DNA of 38,156 nucleotides from Hydrogenophilales bacterium (GCA_902601765.1 CACKOO010000012.1:1-38156), one strand, 5' to 3'. Counted from the first letter of the stretch, positions 16,595 through 26,345 are shown. Made by a program: numbers and translations. Notes: generated by a model not told the origin, from the sequence alone.

Positions 16595-19246
16595 TTATGA
16601 TCGAGCAGGGTTAACCCTTTCAGGGTCAATCCCATAATCTTTTATGGTTTTTTCTAGAACAGCGATAGTTACAGAGCCCTCGTCTGCAAGTACTTTCAAA
16701 GCGGCTATGACTATATGAAAACTGTCTACTTCGAAAAAATATCTTAATTTATCTCGCGTATCAGATCTACCAAAACCGTCAGTCCCCAAAGTGATGTATG
16801 GATTAGATACAAATTGACGAATTTGATCTGGATAAATTTTCATATAGTCTGTAGCCGCAATGATTGGACTCTTGGTTGCATTAAGACATTTTGCAACGTG
16901 GCTTTCTTTTGCTTTTTTGGAAGGGTGAAGCATATTCCAACGAGCGATTTCTAAACCCTCTCTTCTTAATTCGTTAAAGCTTGGAGCACTCCAAACATCA
17001 GCATTGATATTGAAATCTTTTTGTAATATTTTTTGTGCTTTGATTATTTCATTAAGAATAGCACCGCTACCAACAAGTTGTACATGGGGATTCTTTTTCG
17101 ATCCGTTGGATTCATATAATAAATACAAACCTTTCACTATATCCTCTTCAATCCCTTTTGGAAGTTTTGGGTGCAAATAGTTTTCATTCATCAGTGTTAT
17201 GTAATAAAACACGTCTTCTTGATCTTGAAACATTCTTTTCATACCGTTATTTATTATTACTGCTAACTCAAAAGCATAAGTTGGATCATAGGATATACAA
17301 TTGGGAATGGTAGATGCCATCAAGTGACTGTGGCCGTCTTCATGTTGCAGTCCCTCCCCATTGAGAGTAGTTCTTCCGGCTGTCCCTCCGAGTAGAAAGC
17401 CTCTAGCCCTTTGATCTCCTGCTGCCCAAGCTAGATCACCTACGCGCTGAAAACCAAACATAGAATAGTAAATATAAAATGGGATCATAGTCAGGCCATG
17501 GTTGGAGTATGATGTTGCCGCTGCGATCCAAGAAGACATCGCACCCGGTTCATTGATACCTTCTTGAAGTATTTGTCCAGTCTTATCTTCCTTGTAAAAC
17601 ATTAACTGGTCAGCATCTTCAGGTGTGTAAAGCTGTCCAACAGATGACCAAATCCCTAATTGGCGAAACATTCCCTCCATTCCAAACGTTCGAGACTCAT
17701 CAGGCACAATAGGAACTATTCTTGAACCAATATTTTTATCTCGTAACAGAGTGGATAAGATACGCACGAATGCCATCGTTGATGAAATTTCTTTGTCACC
17801 AGAACCCTTAAGAATTGCACCAAAAGTATTCAAATTTGGCACTTCAAGTTTATCGCCTTGGGTTCTTCTAATTGGCATGTACCCGCCAAGATCCGTCCTC
17901 CTTTGCCTCATATATTCTAGCTCTGGCGAACCTTCCTCAAATTTGAGATAAGGAATATCTTCGAGTTGGGAGTCGTCTATAGGTAGTTTAAACCGATCAC
18001 GAAACTCTTTGAGAGATGTTGTTCCCATTTTTTTTTGTTGGTGCGTTATATTTTGGGCTTCTCCAGCCTCTCCCATACCATATCCCTTGATCGTTTTGGC
18101 AAGTATTACAGTTGGTTTTCCTCGGTGTTCTACAGCTGAGGCGTAAGCCGCGTAAATTTTGTGTGGGTCATGCCCTCCCCTATTTAAACGCCAAATATCA
18201 TCGTCTGACAGATTAGCTACTAATTTTTTTAACTCAGGATACTTACCAAAAAAATGGTTTCTTACGTAATCACCGTCTTTTGCCTTGAATGTTTGGTATT
18301 CCCCGTCTACGCACTCTTCCATTCGTTTTTGTAATAAACCGGTTTTATCACTGGCCAGCAATGGATCCCAGTACGAACCCCAAACTAACTTAATCACATT
18401 CCAACCTGTTCCTCTGAAATCAGCCTCGAGTTCCTGAATAATCTTACCATTTCCTCTTACTGGTCCATCTAGCCTTTGCAAGTTGCAGTTAATAACAAAA
18501 ATCAAATTGTCTAAATTTTCTCTTGAAGCTACGCCAATTGCTCCCATGGACTCGGGCTCGTCAGTCTCTCCATCTCCTAGGAAACACCATACCTTCCTGC
18601 CATCTGTATCCAGTAACCCCCGATCATTAAGGTATTTCATCAATCGCGCTTGGTATATAGCCATTATCGGTCCGAGGCCCATCGATACGGTGGGAAATTG
18701 CCAAAAATCGGGCATTAGCCATGGGTGTGGGTAAGATGAAAGCCCTTCTCCGTTAACTTCCTGTCGGAAGTTATCCAATTGCTTCTGATCTAACCTACCA
18801 AGGAGAAATGCCCTTGCGTAAATTCCCGGCGCTGAATGCCCTTGCATAAAGACCAAATCGCCACCGTGTTTTTCCGACGCTGAATTCCAGAAATGGTTAT
18901 AACCAACGTCATAGAGAGTTGCCGCCGACGCGAAACTGGCTATATGTCCACCAACATTTGTCTCTTTATTTGCCCGGAGCACCATAGCCGCAGCATTCCA
19001 ACGAATGTAGGACCTTATGCGATGCTCAATTTCATGATTTCCTGGAGATTTTTTTTCGTTTTCCGGAGAAATTGTATTGACGTAAGGGGTATTAGCGCTG
19101 TGTAAGAAGGGGTTTCCCAATTGGTTAGTTCTGCTTATCAATTTTTCTATAAGGAAGAGGGCTCGGTCTGGACCGACTTCTTTGATAACGCTATCAATAG
19201 ATTCTAGCCATTCGTTTGTTTCACTTGGATCTATATCGGCCGCCAT
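16595..19246 (-). CDS. aceE: Pyruvate dehydrogenase E1 (homodimeric type)
   Basis: Thiamine-diphosphate-dependent pyruvate decarboxylase/acetylating subunit, homodimeric AceE type, 883 residues (E. coli 887). The ThDP motif begins at GDG (224-226, CFLGDGETDEPESMGAI) and closes at VINCNLQRLDG (about 251-261). Other AceE marks are GGHIASFASAATLYDVGYNHFW (residues around 99-120), SYPHPWLMPDFWQFPTVSMGLGP (171 on) and GRTTLNGEGLQHEDGHSH. An AAGGGGA ribosome site precedes the ATG. The 157-base upstream gap holds a palindrome at 19287-19304 that could be an operator. With aceF it makes a two-gene operon. Confidence 0.97.
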   Translation of the reverse strand: MAADIDPSETNEWLESIDSVIKEVGPDRALFLIEKLISRTNQLGNPFLHSANTPYVNTISPENEKKSPGNHEIEHRIRSYIRWNAAAMVLRANKETNVGGHIASFASAATLYDVGYNHFWNSASEKHGGDLVFMQGHSAPGIYARAFLLGRLDQKQLDNFRQEVNGEGLSSYPHPWLMPDFWQFPTVSMGLGPIMAIYQARLMKYLNDRGLLDTDGRKVWCFLGDGETDEPESMGAIGVASRENLDNLIFVINCNLQRLDGPVRGNGKIIQELEADFRGTGWNVIKLVWGSYWDPLLASDKTGLLQKRMEECVDGEYQTFKAKDGDYVRNHFFGKYPELKKLVANLSDDDIWRLNRGGHDPHKIYAAYASAVEHRGKPTVILAKTIKGYGMGEAGEAQNITHQQKKMGTTSLKEFRDRFKLPIDDSQLEDIPYLKFEEGSPELEYMRQRRTDLGGYMPIRRTQGDKLEVPNLNTFGAILKGSGDKEISSTMAFVRILSTLLRDKNIGSRIVPIVPDESRTFGMEGMFRQLGIWSSVGQLYTPEDADQLMFYKEDKTGQILQEGINEPGAMSSWIAAATSYSNHGLTMIPFYIYYSMFGFQRVGDLAWAAGDQRARGFLLGGTAGRTTLNGEGLQHEDGHSHLMASTIPNCISYDPTYAFELAVIINNGMKRMFQDQEDVFYYITLMNENYLHPKLPKGIEEDIVKGLYLLYESNGSKKNPHVQLVGSGAILNEIIKAQKILQKDFNINADVWSAPSFNELRREGLEIARWNMLHPSKKAKESHVAKCLNATKSPIIAATDYMKIYPDQIRQFVSNPYITLGTDGFGRSDTRDKLRYFFEVDSFHIVIAALKVLADEGSVTIAVLEKTIKDYGIDPERVNPARS

Positions 19247-19286
19247 TTTTGAGTCCCCTTATGCTATGTAAAACTTGTTTGGCAGG

Positions 19287-19304
19287 GTGTAATCATTTTT
19301 ACAC
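19287..19304. promoter_or_regulatory. Palindrome upstream of aceE, possible operator
   Basis: GTGTAA, six bases, TTACAC: a perfect 6-base inverted repeat about 41 bases before the aceE start, in the only sizeable gap upstream of the operon. It does not match the PdhR operator consensus and is two bases too compact for a TyrR box, so no regulator is proposed. Confidence 0.35.
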
Positions 19305-19403
19305 GACCGTACCGCCACCAGTATCGTAGCTTTTCACAATAAAATCAAAATTTATTTGCCATATATTCTTAAATAGAATAAATAATTATTTTTATGCCAT
19401 TAA

Positions 19404-19976
19404 TTATCTAATTTTGCGCCCCATTCCATAAAAATCTTCATTTGGTCGAACATTTAAAAGGTGAGCCATTCGATTAGAAAGTGCAAAAAAAGACGTTACA
19501 GCACCGATATCCCAAATTTTATCCTTTGTAAAACCGGCATCGTATAAAATTTGATGATCTTTCACATTAATTAATTCCGGAGTTCGTGATAATTTACACG
19601 CGAAATCTAACATTAACTTATGTTTTTCCGAGATATTTGATTTGCTATAGTCAATAGCTATTTGATCAGATAAAAGCGTTTGTTTAGAATAAATTCGGAG
19701 AATCCCACCGTGGGCCACTACACAGTATGTACACTTATTGGCACCGCTGGTTGCAACGATTATCATTTCCCTTTCAATGTTATCGAGGGTGGATTTTTCA
19801 TCGATTATTGCCTCATGGTATTCTATAAAAGCCCTAAGTTGATTAGGACGGTATCCAAGGGCGAGAAATATATTTGGAATAAATCCTGTTTTTTCTTGAA
19901 CCAGCATTATTTTATCTCGTAAATCCAAGGGTAAGTCATCGAGCGAAGCAATGGGGTACCCACTAATGTTTTCCAT
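19404..19976 (-). CDS. Peroxidase-related (AhpD/carboxymuconolactone decarboxylase-like) protein
   Basis: A 190-residue all-alpha protein of the AhpD-like superfamily, 'uncharacterised peroxidase-related enzyme' branch. The redox motif is Cys82-x-x-Cys85-x3-His89 in NKCTYCVVAHG. Upstream lies the IEREMIIVATSGAN helix, and the N-terminus GFIPNIFLALGYRP is typical. The start at 19976 (MENISGYP) is preferred: the longer frame from 20054 would overlap the upstream ligase gene by 56 bases and add 26 residues not found at the start of homologues. It is the last gene of the liv/acyl-CoA-ligase group, 22 bases after the ligase. The substrate is unknown; a peroxide or hydroperoxide reductase role is inferred from the CxxC. 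Confidence 0.83.
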   Translation of the reverse strand: MENISGYPIASLDDLPLDLRDKIMLVQEKTGFIPNIFLALGYRPNQLRAFIEYHEAIIDEKSTLDNIEREMIIVATSGANKCTYCVVAHGGILRIYSKQTLLSDQIAIDYSKSNISEKHKLMLDFACKLSRTPELINVKDHQILYDAGFTKDKIWDIGAVTSFFALSNRMAHLLNVRPNEDFYGMGRKIR

Positions 19977-19998
19977 AATTTTTTCTTTAACTATACGG

Positions 19999-21243
19999 CT
20001 AATTAAATTTCCTATTATCCTCAATAATTTTTCCATCATTAGGAAGGGACTCACCTTTTTTCAAAAAAACGACTGTTCCCCTTAATTTAGTAAGCTCTCT
20101 TAAACTTGTGCCAATTTGCTCTTTGTTTACAATACTCCCATTTGAAACTTCACAAAAGAGTGTCATGATGTCATTTTTATTGGCATCGTGTTCTATAGTG
20201 AGGCGACTTTTTTTAATGTATGGGTGTCGGTTTTGAATTTGAGAGATTTGTTTAGGGTTGACGAACATTCCTCTGACTTTAGTGGTTTGATCAGCTCTTC
20301 CCATCCACCCCATAATCCTTGCATTAGTTCTCCCACAAATACTACTTCCCTCGGCAATCGCGGATAAATCTCCGGTTGCGTACCGAATCAAGGGATAAAT
20401 GGGATTTAAAAGAGTAACTACAATTTCTCCCACTTCGCCATCGTTAACTACGTTGCCTGTGCCGGGCTGAACTATCTCCAGAATTACCCCCTCATCAATA
20501 ACTAACCCATTCATCGGTTCGGTTTCATATGCGACAAGTCCAAGGTCCGCCGTTCCATAGCACTGCCTCGTCTCAATTCCCCGCTCTTGAAATAGCTTTC
20601 GAAATTCCGGTAATAAAGCTTCCCCTCCAACTAGGGCTTTACTTATCGAGGGTGCCAATTGAATATTAAGCTCCTCTGCTTTTTCAAGTATGAGTTTAAG
20701 AAATGAGGGAGTCCCTGCATATGCAGAAGGTTTTAAATCCGCTATTGTATGCACCTGCATTTCTGTTTGCCCGACCCCTGCTGGAAAAACAGCACACCCT
20801 ATTTTACGTGCTCCCTCATCCACCATGAAACCTGCAGGGGTGAAGTGGTATGAAAAAGTGTTATGAATTATATCCTCTGATCTAAACCCCGCAGCCCACA
20901 TGGCTCTACCAAATCGCCAAAAATCCTCGAGGTCTCCCTGAGGATCATAAATTGGCCCCGGAGAAGAAAATATACGCCGAAGTTTTCCTGGCGAAGTGGT
21001 AGCCATCCCGCCAAACGGCAACAAATCCCTTTGATTTTCCTGCAAATCAGTTTTCCTTGTAATCGGTAATCTCGCGAGATTTTGGCGATCCTTTACTGTA
21101 TCTACGGCAAGTCCTTCCAACAGTCTCCCAAAAAAAACAGTGTTTTTCTGCGCCTCTGATAATATGGCCCTAAGCGAGCTGAACGCATCCTGCTCTCTTT
21201 GCTCAGAAGATCGAGTCTCTAATTCATCAAAATATTTCGTCAT
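19999..21243 (-). CDS. Phenylacetate-CoA-ligase-like AMP-forming ligase
   Basis: A 414-residue adenylate-forming enzyme of the PaaK-like family, which activates aromatic or other carboxylic acids to CoA thioesters. The start is set at 21243 (MTKYFDELETRSSEQRE) because a GGGGAG ribosome site (21252-21257) precedes it by 8 bases and homologues begin with this phrase; a longer frame to 21363 would overlap livF. Visible are RRIFSSPGPIYDPQG in place of a Ser/Gly-rich P-loop, SAYAGTPSFLKLILEKAEE, GGEALLP, RQCYGTADLGLVAYE, PLIRYATGDLSAI and a C-terminal GRADQTTKVRGMFVNP, all PaaK-type. The substrate is not predictable: no phenylacetate-degradation genes are nearby. Confidence 0.85.
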   Translation of the reverse strand: MTKYFDELETRSSEQREQDAFSSLRAILSEAQKNTVFFGRLLEGLAVDTVKDRQNLARLPITRKTDLQENQRDLLPFGGMATTSPGKLRRIFSSPGPIYDPQGDLEDFWRFGRAMWAAGFRSEDIIHNTFSYHFTPAGFMVDEGARKIGCAVFPAGVGQTEMQVHTIADLKPSAYAGTPSFLKLILEKAEELNIQLAPSISKALVGGEALLPEFRKLFQERGIETRQCYGTADLGLVAYETEPMNGLVIDEGVILEIVQPGTGNVVNDGEVGEIVVTLLNPIYPLIRYATGDLSAIAEGSSICGRTNARIMGWMGRADQTTKVRGMFVNPKQISQIQNRHPYIKKSRLTIEHDANKNDIMTLFCEVSNGSIVNKEQIGTSLRELTKLRGTVVFLKKGESLPNDGKIIEDNRKFN

Positions 21244-21319
21244 GTTTGCAACTCCCCTGAATTTGACTAATCTTGTCACCAACTCATTTTTAGGTAACGT
21301 CATGAATAATTCGTTTTTG

Positions 21320-22144
21320 CTACGCCAACCAGCGCTTCCGCCTTCTATAATGTTTTCCATCACGATAGCTTTTCCTCCCCGTGGTGGAAAGCCCTAAATA
21401 GAATTCTTTCACATCGGAGTTATTAGCGAGCACAGCGGAAGAACCGTCCATGACAATACGACCGTTTTCAAGAATATAGCCGTAGTCCGAATAACCTAAA
21501 GCTACGTTTGTATTTTGCTCTGCTAATAGAAAACTTACTTTCTCTCTCTGGTTTAACGTCTTGACGATCTCGAAAATTTCTTCAACTAGTTGCGGGGCTA
21601 GCCCCATAGATGGTTCATCTAGTAAAATCATGGTTGGCATAGCCATGAGGGCTCTCCCTATTGCAACCATTTGCTGTTCACCGCCGGAGGTGTAGCCTGC
21701 TTGGCTTCGTCGCCTATCCTTAAGCCTTGGAAAATACGTATAAACTTTCTCCAGGTCAGCTTTTAAGACCCGGCCGGAAACTTTTCGTGTGTAGGCACCT
21801 GTTAAAAGATTTTCCTCAACTGTCAGATGAGGAAAACAATGTCGACCTTCCATGACTTGCACGACTCCCCTTTTAACTAATGCAGAGGGTGTTAACCTTT
21901 CTATTCGATCGCCTTTATACGCTATGTAGCCTTTTGTAACTTCTCCCCGTTCGGATTGCAGCAAATTAGAAACTGCTTTAAGAGTGGTTGTTTTCCCCGC
22001 ACCGTTAGCCCCGAGAAGAGCAACTATACTACCTTCCCTGAGTTGAAGTGAAATACCCCTTAGAACTAAAATCACGTGATCATAGATAACTTCTATGTTG
22101 TTAATATCAAGAAGTACGTTACCTTTAGGGCCATCTTGCTGCAT
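21320..22144 (-). CDS. livF: Branched-chain-type ABC transporter ATPase LivF
   Basis: ATP-binding subunit of a HAAT-family importer. It has Walker A GANGAGKTT, signature YTSGGEQQMVAIGRALM, Walker B MILLDEPSMGLAP and the LivF-type ending NGRIVMDGSS. At 274 residues it is about 35 longer than E. coli LivF, with a basic tail (GKHYRRRKRWLA) that I associate with liv clusters linked to acyl-CoA ligases. Its ATG abuts the TAA of the substrate-binding protein gene. Confidence 0.92.
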   Translation of the reverse strand: MQQDGPKGNVLLDINNIEVIYDHVILVLRGISLQLREGSIVALLGANGAGKTTTLKAVSNLLQSERGEVTKGYIAYKGDRIERLTPSALVKRGVVQVMEGRHCFPHLTVEENLLTGAYTRKVSGRVLKADLEKVYTYFPRLKDRRRSQAGYTSGGEQQMVAIGRALMAMPTMILLDEPSMGLAPQLVEEIFEIVKTLNQREKVSFLLAEQNTNVALGYSDYGYILENGRIVMDGSSAVLANNSDVKEFYLGLSTTGRKSYRDGKHYRRRKRWLA

Positions 22145-23476
22145 TTATCTATCCAAACAAGCGGGGGTTAAATTCTTCTCTCGCGCATAATTAGCCGCCG
22201 ATTCCTCAACCATTGTACGCACTAGTTGCTTATCGCCGACTATCCAATCTGAGGCCGCCACCCACTTGACACCATCCCATTGTTGAAAGCGAACAAGTCC
22301 CGGTCCCTCATGGTTTTCGCAGCTAACTTTTATAGGCGGCACCATATCGCCAAAACCCAAGGAATCAAGTTTTGACTGCGTAAGCTCAAGATTTTCAATA
22401 CCCCAACGCACTTGGGCACCTGTCATGGACGTAGCTCCGTATTTTGTTTGAGCAAGGCGAACAGCCTCAGCAGTAAGCATTGCTTGCACCACTCCCCTGT
22501 TCCAAAGAACCGTTCCAATATAGCTCTCGTCATCGCCTTTGCCAGTTTCGTAGACGTATTTACGTATTTCTTTGACTACTGCAAAATGATCTCCCGAGAG
22601 ATTCATACTCGCCGCATAATATCCGGTGGATGCACTGGGCCCGGCCGCTAATGTGTCAACCTCAGCTCCCGACCACCAATTTCCCACCATTTTCTCCCTA
22701 GGAAACCCAATCTTCTTAGCCGTTTTGATAGAGGTTCCGCTCATTACCCCCCACCCCCATAAAATAACCCAATCTGGCTGCTCTTTTTTAATTCTCATCC
22801 ATTGAGACTGCTGCTCGTTACCGGGATGCGGAACTGGAATTTTTACAAGACTAAACCCTAAGTTTTCTGATTCTTTCTCCAAGATACCATGAGGCTCTTT
22901 TCCATAAGCCGAATCGTGATACAGCAAAACTATTTTTCGGCCGTTGAGCTTACTGAGTCCACCCTCTTTTTGGGCAATGAATCTAACAATGGCAGAAGCT
23001 TGTGACCAATAATTGGTCATCAGCGGAAAAACCCATGGAAAAACCCTTCCGTCTGAAGCATCGGTTCTACCGTAGCCAAGAGTTATCAAGGGTATTTTAT
23101 CTATGGGGGCTTTATCAATTAACCCATACGTAATACCTGTTGACATTGGATGAATAGCGGTCGGACCATTCTTATTTCGAGTTTTTAGTCTTTCATAGCA
23201 CTCTAACCCTTTAGCCGTATTGTATTCTGTTTCACATTCCTCCCAGCTGACCGGTACTCCGTTAATCCCTCCATCACGTTCATTGAGAAGTCTAAGGTAG
23301 TCTATGTAGCCACTGGCAATGGGCGCGCCACTAGGGCCATACGGCCCAACTCGATAACCAGTAACTCCAAAAAATTGGGTATCGACAGCTTCGGGCCCAC
23401 CTCCATCAGGACTATCCCCACAACTAGCCAAAAAAAAACTTAAAGTAAGCGCCAAAAGTATTGTTGTTAATTTCAT
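22145..23476 (-). CDS. ABC transporter substrate-binding lipoprotein (LivK-like)
   Basis: Periplasmic binding protein of the type-1 (LivJ/K) fold. The start is at 23476, since GGAGG at 23483-23487 precedes it and the product then begins with a lipoprotein signal (MKLTTILLALTLSFFLASC; lipid-modified Cys19). The 443-residue mature region has the family's FFGVTGYRVGPYGPSGAPIASGYIDYLRLLNERDGGINGVPV opening (quoted in part: GPYGPSG, NERDGGINGV) and a Trp-rich centre (DWVILWGWGVMSG). It is longer and quite different from amino-acid-binding LivJ/K, so the ligand may be an organic acid rather than leucine, isoleucine or valine. Confidence 0.9.
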   Translation of the reverse strand: MKLTTILLALTLSFFLASCGDSPDGGGPEAVDTQFFGVTGYRVGPYGPSGAPIASGYIDYLRLLNERDGGINGVPVSWEECETEYNTAKGLECYERLKTRNKNGPTAIHPMSTGITYGLIDKAPIDKIPLITLGYGRTDASDGRVFPWVFPLMTNYWSQASAIVRFIAQKEGGLSKLNGRKIVLLYHDSAYGKEPHGILEKESENLGFSLVKIPVPHPGNEQQSQWMRIKKEQPDWVILWGWGVMSGTSIKTAKKIGFPREKMVGNWWSGAEVDTLAAGPSASTGYYAASMNLSGDHFAVVKEIRKYVYETGKGDDESYIGTVLWNRGVVQAMLTAEAVRLAQTKYGATSMTGAQVRWGIENLELTQSKLDSLGFGDMVPPIKVSCENHEGPGLVRFQQWDGVKWVAASDWIVGDKQLVRTMVEESAANYAREKNLTPACLDR

Positions 23477-23504
23477 GATTATCCTCCGATATTGCAAGTC
23501 CACC

Positions 23505-24581
23505 TCAATGCGGAAACGGCCAAAGTCTAAGTTTCTCTTTGGTAATTTGCCACAACCGAGCTAATCCAAGGGGTTCAACAATTAGGAAAAATATTATTAA
23601 TCCACCAAAAACTAGCAACTGTATTACAGAAGTAATTCCAGCCGCTAACTTTAAACCTAGTATTGCAGCTGCCTCATTTATGAATATATCCAAAAATATC
23701 GGTAGTAATGTAATAAACGCCGCACCCAAAAACGACCCCATGATACTACCTATTCCACCAATAATTACCATAAATAATATTCGGAAAGAAAGATCAAGAT
23801 TGAACCCGTCGGGTTCTACGCTTCCCAGATAGGCATAGGCGTAGAGAGCACCAGCAACCCCACAATAAAAAGAACTAACCCCAAAGGCTATGAGTTTTGT
23901 TCGTACAATACTTATGCCGATTACCTCTGCTGCCACATCCATATCCCTAACCGCCATCCATGCCCTACCAAGATTACTTCGAACCAGATTTTTAGCGACA
24001 AGCGCGAGTATGACCACAATGGATAGTACCAATAAATATCTGCGGGAGGGAGAGTCGAATATGAACCCAAATATGGTAACAGGCTGGGTAGTGATAACTC
24101 CGGATGAACTGTAATTTGTAAACCAGCCCACTTTTACTAATAACCAAGGAATAAAAAATTGAGCTGCCAAAGTCGCAACAGCCAAATAAAAACCCCTTAT
24201 GCGTAGGCTAGGGATACCAAACGCAATACCAACAGCGGCTGCAGTAATCCCAGACATTATGAAGCTTATTAGAATCGGCATTTGTGGAACCCGTAATTCA
24301 AAATTATAAGCTGCGAAGGCACCGACAGCCATAAACGCAGCAGTTCCTAACGAAAGTTGACCAGCATAACCAGTTAATAAATTTAAGCCTAACGCTGCAA
24401 GGGAAAAAACCAGAAATGGTATTAAGATAGCCGTTAACCAATAATCACTCGCAAATAAAGGAATTGCAAAAAACCCAAAAATCAATATCAAAATTAACCC
24501 TACCCTATCTTGAGAGATAGGTAATATTGCTTGGTCTTCTTTATAGGATGCCTTGAACTGACCAGCTTCTCTGTAAAACAT
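23505..24581 (-). CDS. livM: Branched-chain-type ABC transporter permease LivM
   Basis: Inner-membrane permease, 358 residues with about ten hydrophobic segments. Family marks are LGLNLLTGYAGQLSLGTAAFMAVGA (about 65-90, quoted for position), SLRIRGFYLAVATLAAQF, the EAA-like cytoplasmic loop NLVRSNLGRAWMAVRDMDVAAEVIGI and a glycine-rich GGIGSIMGSFLGAAF. A roughly 30-residue N-terminal cytoplasmic extension precedes the first helix. It is followed by the binding-protein gene and preceded by livH 13 bases away. Confidence 0.93.
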   Translation of the reverse strand: MFYREAGQFKASYKEDQAILPISQDRVGLILILIFGFFAIPLFASDYWLTAILIPFLVFSLAALGLNLLTGYAGQLSLGTAAFMAVGAFAAYNFELRVPQMPILISFIMSGITAAAVGIAFGIPSLRIRGFYLAVATLAAQFFIPWLLVKVGWFTNYSSSGVITTQPVTIFGFIFDSPSRRYLLVLSIVVILALVAKNLVRSNLGRAWMAVRDMDVAAEVIGISIVRTKLIAFGVSSFYCGVAGALYAYAYLGSVEPDGFNLDLSFRILFMVIIGGIGSIMGSFLGAAFITLLPIFLDIFINEAAAILGLKLAAGITSVIQLLVFGGLIIFFLIVEPLGLARLWQITKEKLRLWPFPH

Positions 24582-24594
24582 AAAATTTTATTCC

Positions 24595-25521
24595 TTATAC
24601 TCGGTCAATTTGTTTGTCACCGAACAATCCCTCTGGTCTAATCAAAAGAAATAATAGCGCGGCAACGTAGGCAAACCATATTTCTATTCCACCTCCGAAG
24701 AAAGGGCCAATATAAACTTCAGCAAGTTTTTCTAAAGCCCCAATTATTAAACCCCCAACAATAGCTCCCAATACTGAATCAAAGCCGCCGAGTATTAGTA
24801 CGGGAAGTGCTTTCAGAGCAACAAATGTGAGTGCAAATTGAACACCGTTTCTTGCTCCCCACATTAAACCAGCAATTAACGCAACAAATCCGGCGACAGA
24901 CCACACTATAGCCCATATTGTTTTAAGAGGAATACCTACCGACAAGGCCGCTTGATGGTCATCAGCCACCGCTCTAAGCGCTCTTCCAACGCGAGTTATT
25001 TGGAAGAATATAGCTAGTATAGCAACTAGAATTCCAGCTACAAACGCTGCTATTAAGTCAAAACTATTGATTTCTTGTAGCACAATTGGGACCCCAGCCA
25101 AGGAAATTCCCCAATTTTCAAAAGTCGTTACGATTGGTTCATCAGGTATGCCAAGTTCTAATGGGTACACCTTGGTACCCCAAAACAATTGAGCCAAGCC
25201 CTCTACAAAGAAAGTGAGTCCGATTGTAACCATGAATAAGGAAATTGGCGGTTGATTTACAAGTGGCCGTAATACTACTTTCTCGGTGAGAACACCCAAT
25301 AAAATCATGAGAGCCAGTGAGAATGGAAAAGCTGCCCAAATCGGTAATCCCAGTTTTTCTTGTGCTCCAACAAAAGTTAATGCCGCAAAAAAAACCATAG
25401 CTCCTTGAGCAAAATTAAAAACTCCCGAGGCTTTGTAAATCAAAACGAATCCGAGGGCAACCAGAGAATACATTATCCCTGCTAATAGACCTCCTATTAA
25501 AACTTCCAGAAAAAAACTCAT
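24595..25521 (-). CDS. livH: Branched-chain-type ABC transporter permease LivH
   Basis: Inner-membrane permease, 308 residues with about eight hydrophobic helices. The opening GGLLAGIMYSLVALGFVLIYKASGVFNFAQGAMVFF is the LivH signature. The cytoplasmic coupling loop is TRVGRALRAVADDHQAALSVGIP, and near the end GGFDSVLGAIVGGLIIGALE is also characteristic. Forms the transmembrane pore with LivM. Confidence 0.94.
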   Translation of the reverse strand: MSFFLEVLIGGLLAGIMYSLVALGFVLIYKASGVFNFAQGAMVFFAALTFVGAQEKLGLPIWAAFPFSLALMILLGVLTEKVVLRPLVNQPPISLFMVTIGLTFFVEGLAQLFWGTKVYPLELGIPDEPIVTTFENWGISLAGVPIVLQEINSFDLIAAFVAGILVAILAIFFQITRVGRALRAVADDHQAALSVGIPLKTIWAIVWSVAGFVALIAGLMWGARNGVQFALTFVALKALPVLILGGFDSVLGAIVGGLIIGALEKLAEVYIGPFFGGGIEIWFAYVAALLFLLIRPEGLFGDKQIDRV

Positions 25522-25553
25522 ATTACTTTTACCTTGATATTTTTCATTTATCT

Positions 25554-26324
25554 TTAATCTGTCACTCCTAGATAAGCATCTATTACTTTCTGGTTATTTT
25601 TAATTTGAACAGGGGTGCCTTCCCCGATTTTTTTTCCGTAATCCAGAACCACGATTTTATCGCTTATATCCATAACGACTCCCATATCATGTTCGATCAA
25701 TATAACTGATGTTCCATATTCTTCGTTAACGTCCAAAACAAACCGACTCATATCTTCTTTCTCTTCAACATTCATACCCGCCATTGGTTCATCGAGTAAA
25801 AGCAAATCAGGCTCCGCAGCAAGAGCTCTTGCTAGCTCTACTCTTTTTTGTAAACCATACGGCAGTCTGCCTACAGGAGTCTTTCGGATATGTTGGATTT
25901 GAAGAAAGTCGATAATATGTTCTACCGCTTCTCTATGTGCTACTTCCTCCCTTTTACAGGGACCTATATAAAAAGCTGAGGATAATAAGCCTGATCGCAT
26001 CTTTAAACTGCGTCCAGTTAAAATATTCTCTAGAACAGACATTCCCTTGAAAAGCGCTATATTTTGAAATGTACGAGCGATTCCCGATCTGGCGGCTTCG
26101 AAAGGCACAACTTGATCCCAGGATTTGTCTTTAAAAATTACTTTACCTTGCTGTGGTTTGTATACGCCATTTATCACATTTAAAAGTGAACTTTTACCCG
26201 CGCCGTTGGGACCGATAATCGCTAAAATTGACTTGTGCTCGGCCGAAAAACTTATATCTTTTAGCGCATTAACTCCGCCGAAAGAAAGAGACACATTTTG
26301 TACTTGTAAAATAGGGTTTAGCAT
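25554..26324 (-). CDS. livG: Branched-chain-type ABC transporter ATPase LivG
   Basis: Second ATPase of the importer, 256 residues. It has Walker A GPNGAGKSSL, the LivG-type QNIALFKGMSVLENI, LPYGLQKRVELARAL as signature, Walker B LLLLDEPMAGMN, and VILIEHDMGVVMDISD. Pairs with LivF; completes a five-component importer. It starts 21 bases after the acyl-CoA synthetase stop, so the ligase and transporter appear co-transcribed. Confidence 0.94.
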   Translation of the reverse strand: MLNPILQVQNVSLSFGGVNALKDISFSAEHKSILAIIGPNGAGKSSLLNVINGVYKPQQGKVIFKDKSWDQVVPFEAARSGIARTFQNIALFKGMSVLENILTGRSLKMRSGLLSSAFYIGPCKREEVAHREAVEHIIDFLQIQHIRKTPVGRLPYGLQKRVELARALAAEPDLLLLDEPMAGMNVEEKEDMSRFVLDVNEEYGTSVILIEHDMGVVMDISDKIVVLDYGKKIGEGTPVQIKNNQKVIDAYLGVTD

Positions 26325-26345
26325 ATTTTTTTTAGGATACGTATA

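Noticed and set aside
19287..19304. TyrR box reading of the aceE palindrome
   Set aside because: TyrR boxes are TGTAAA-N6-TTTACA; here the arms are two bases too close, and no aromatic amino-acid genes follow.
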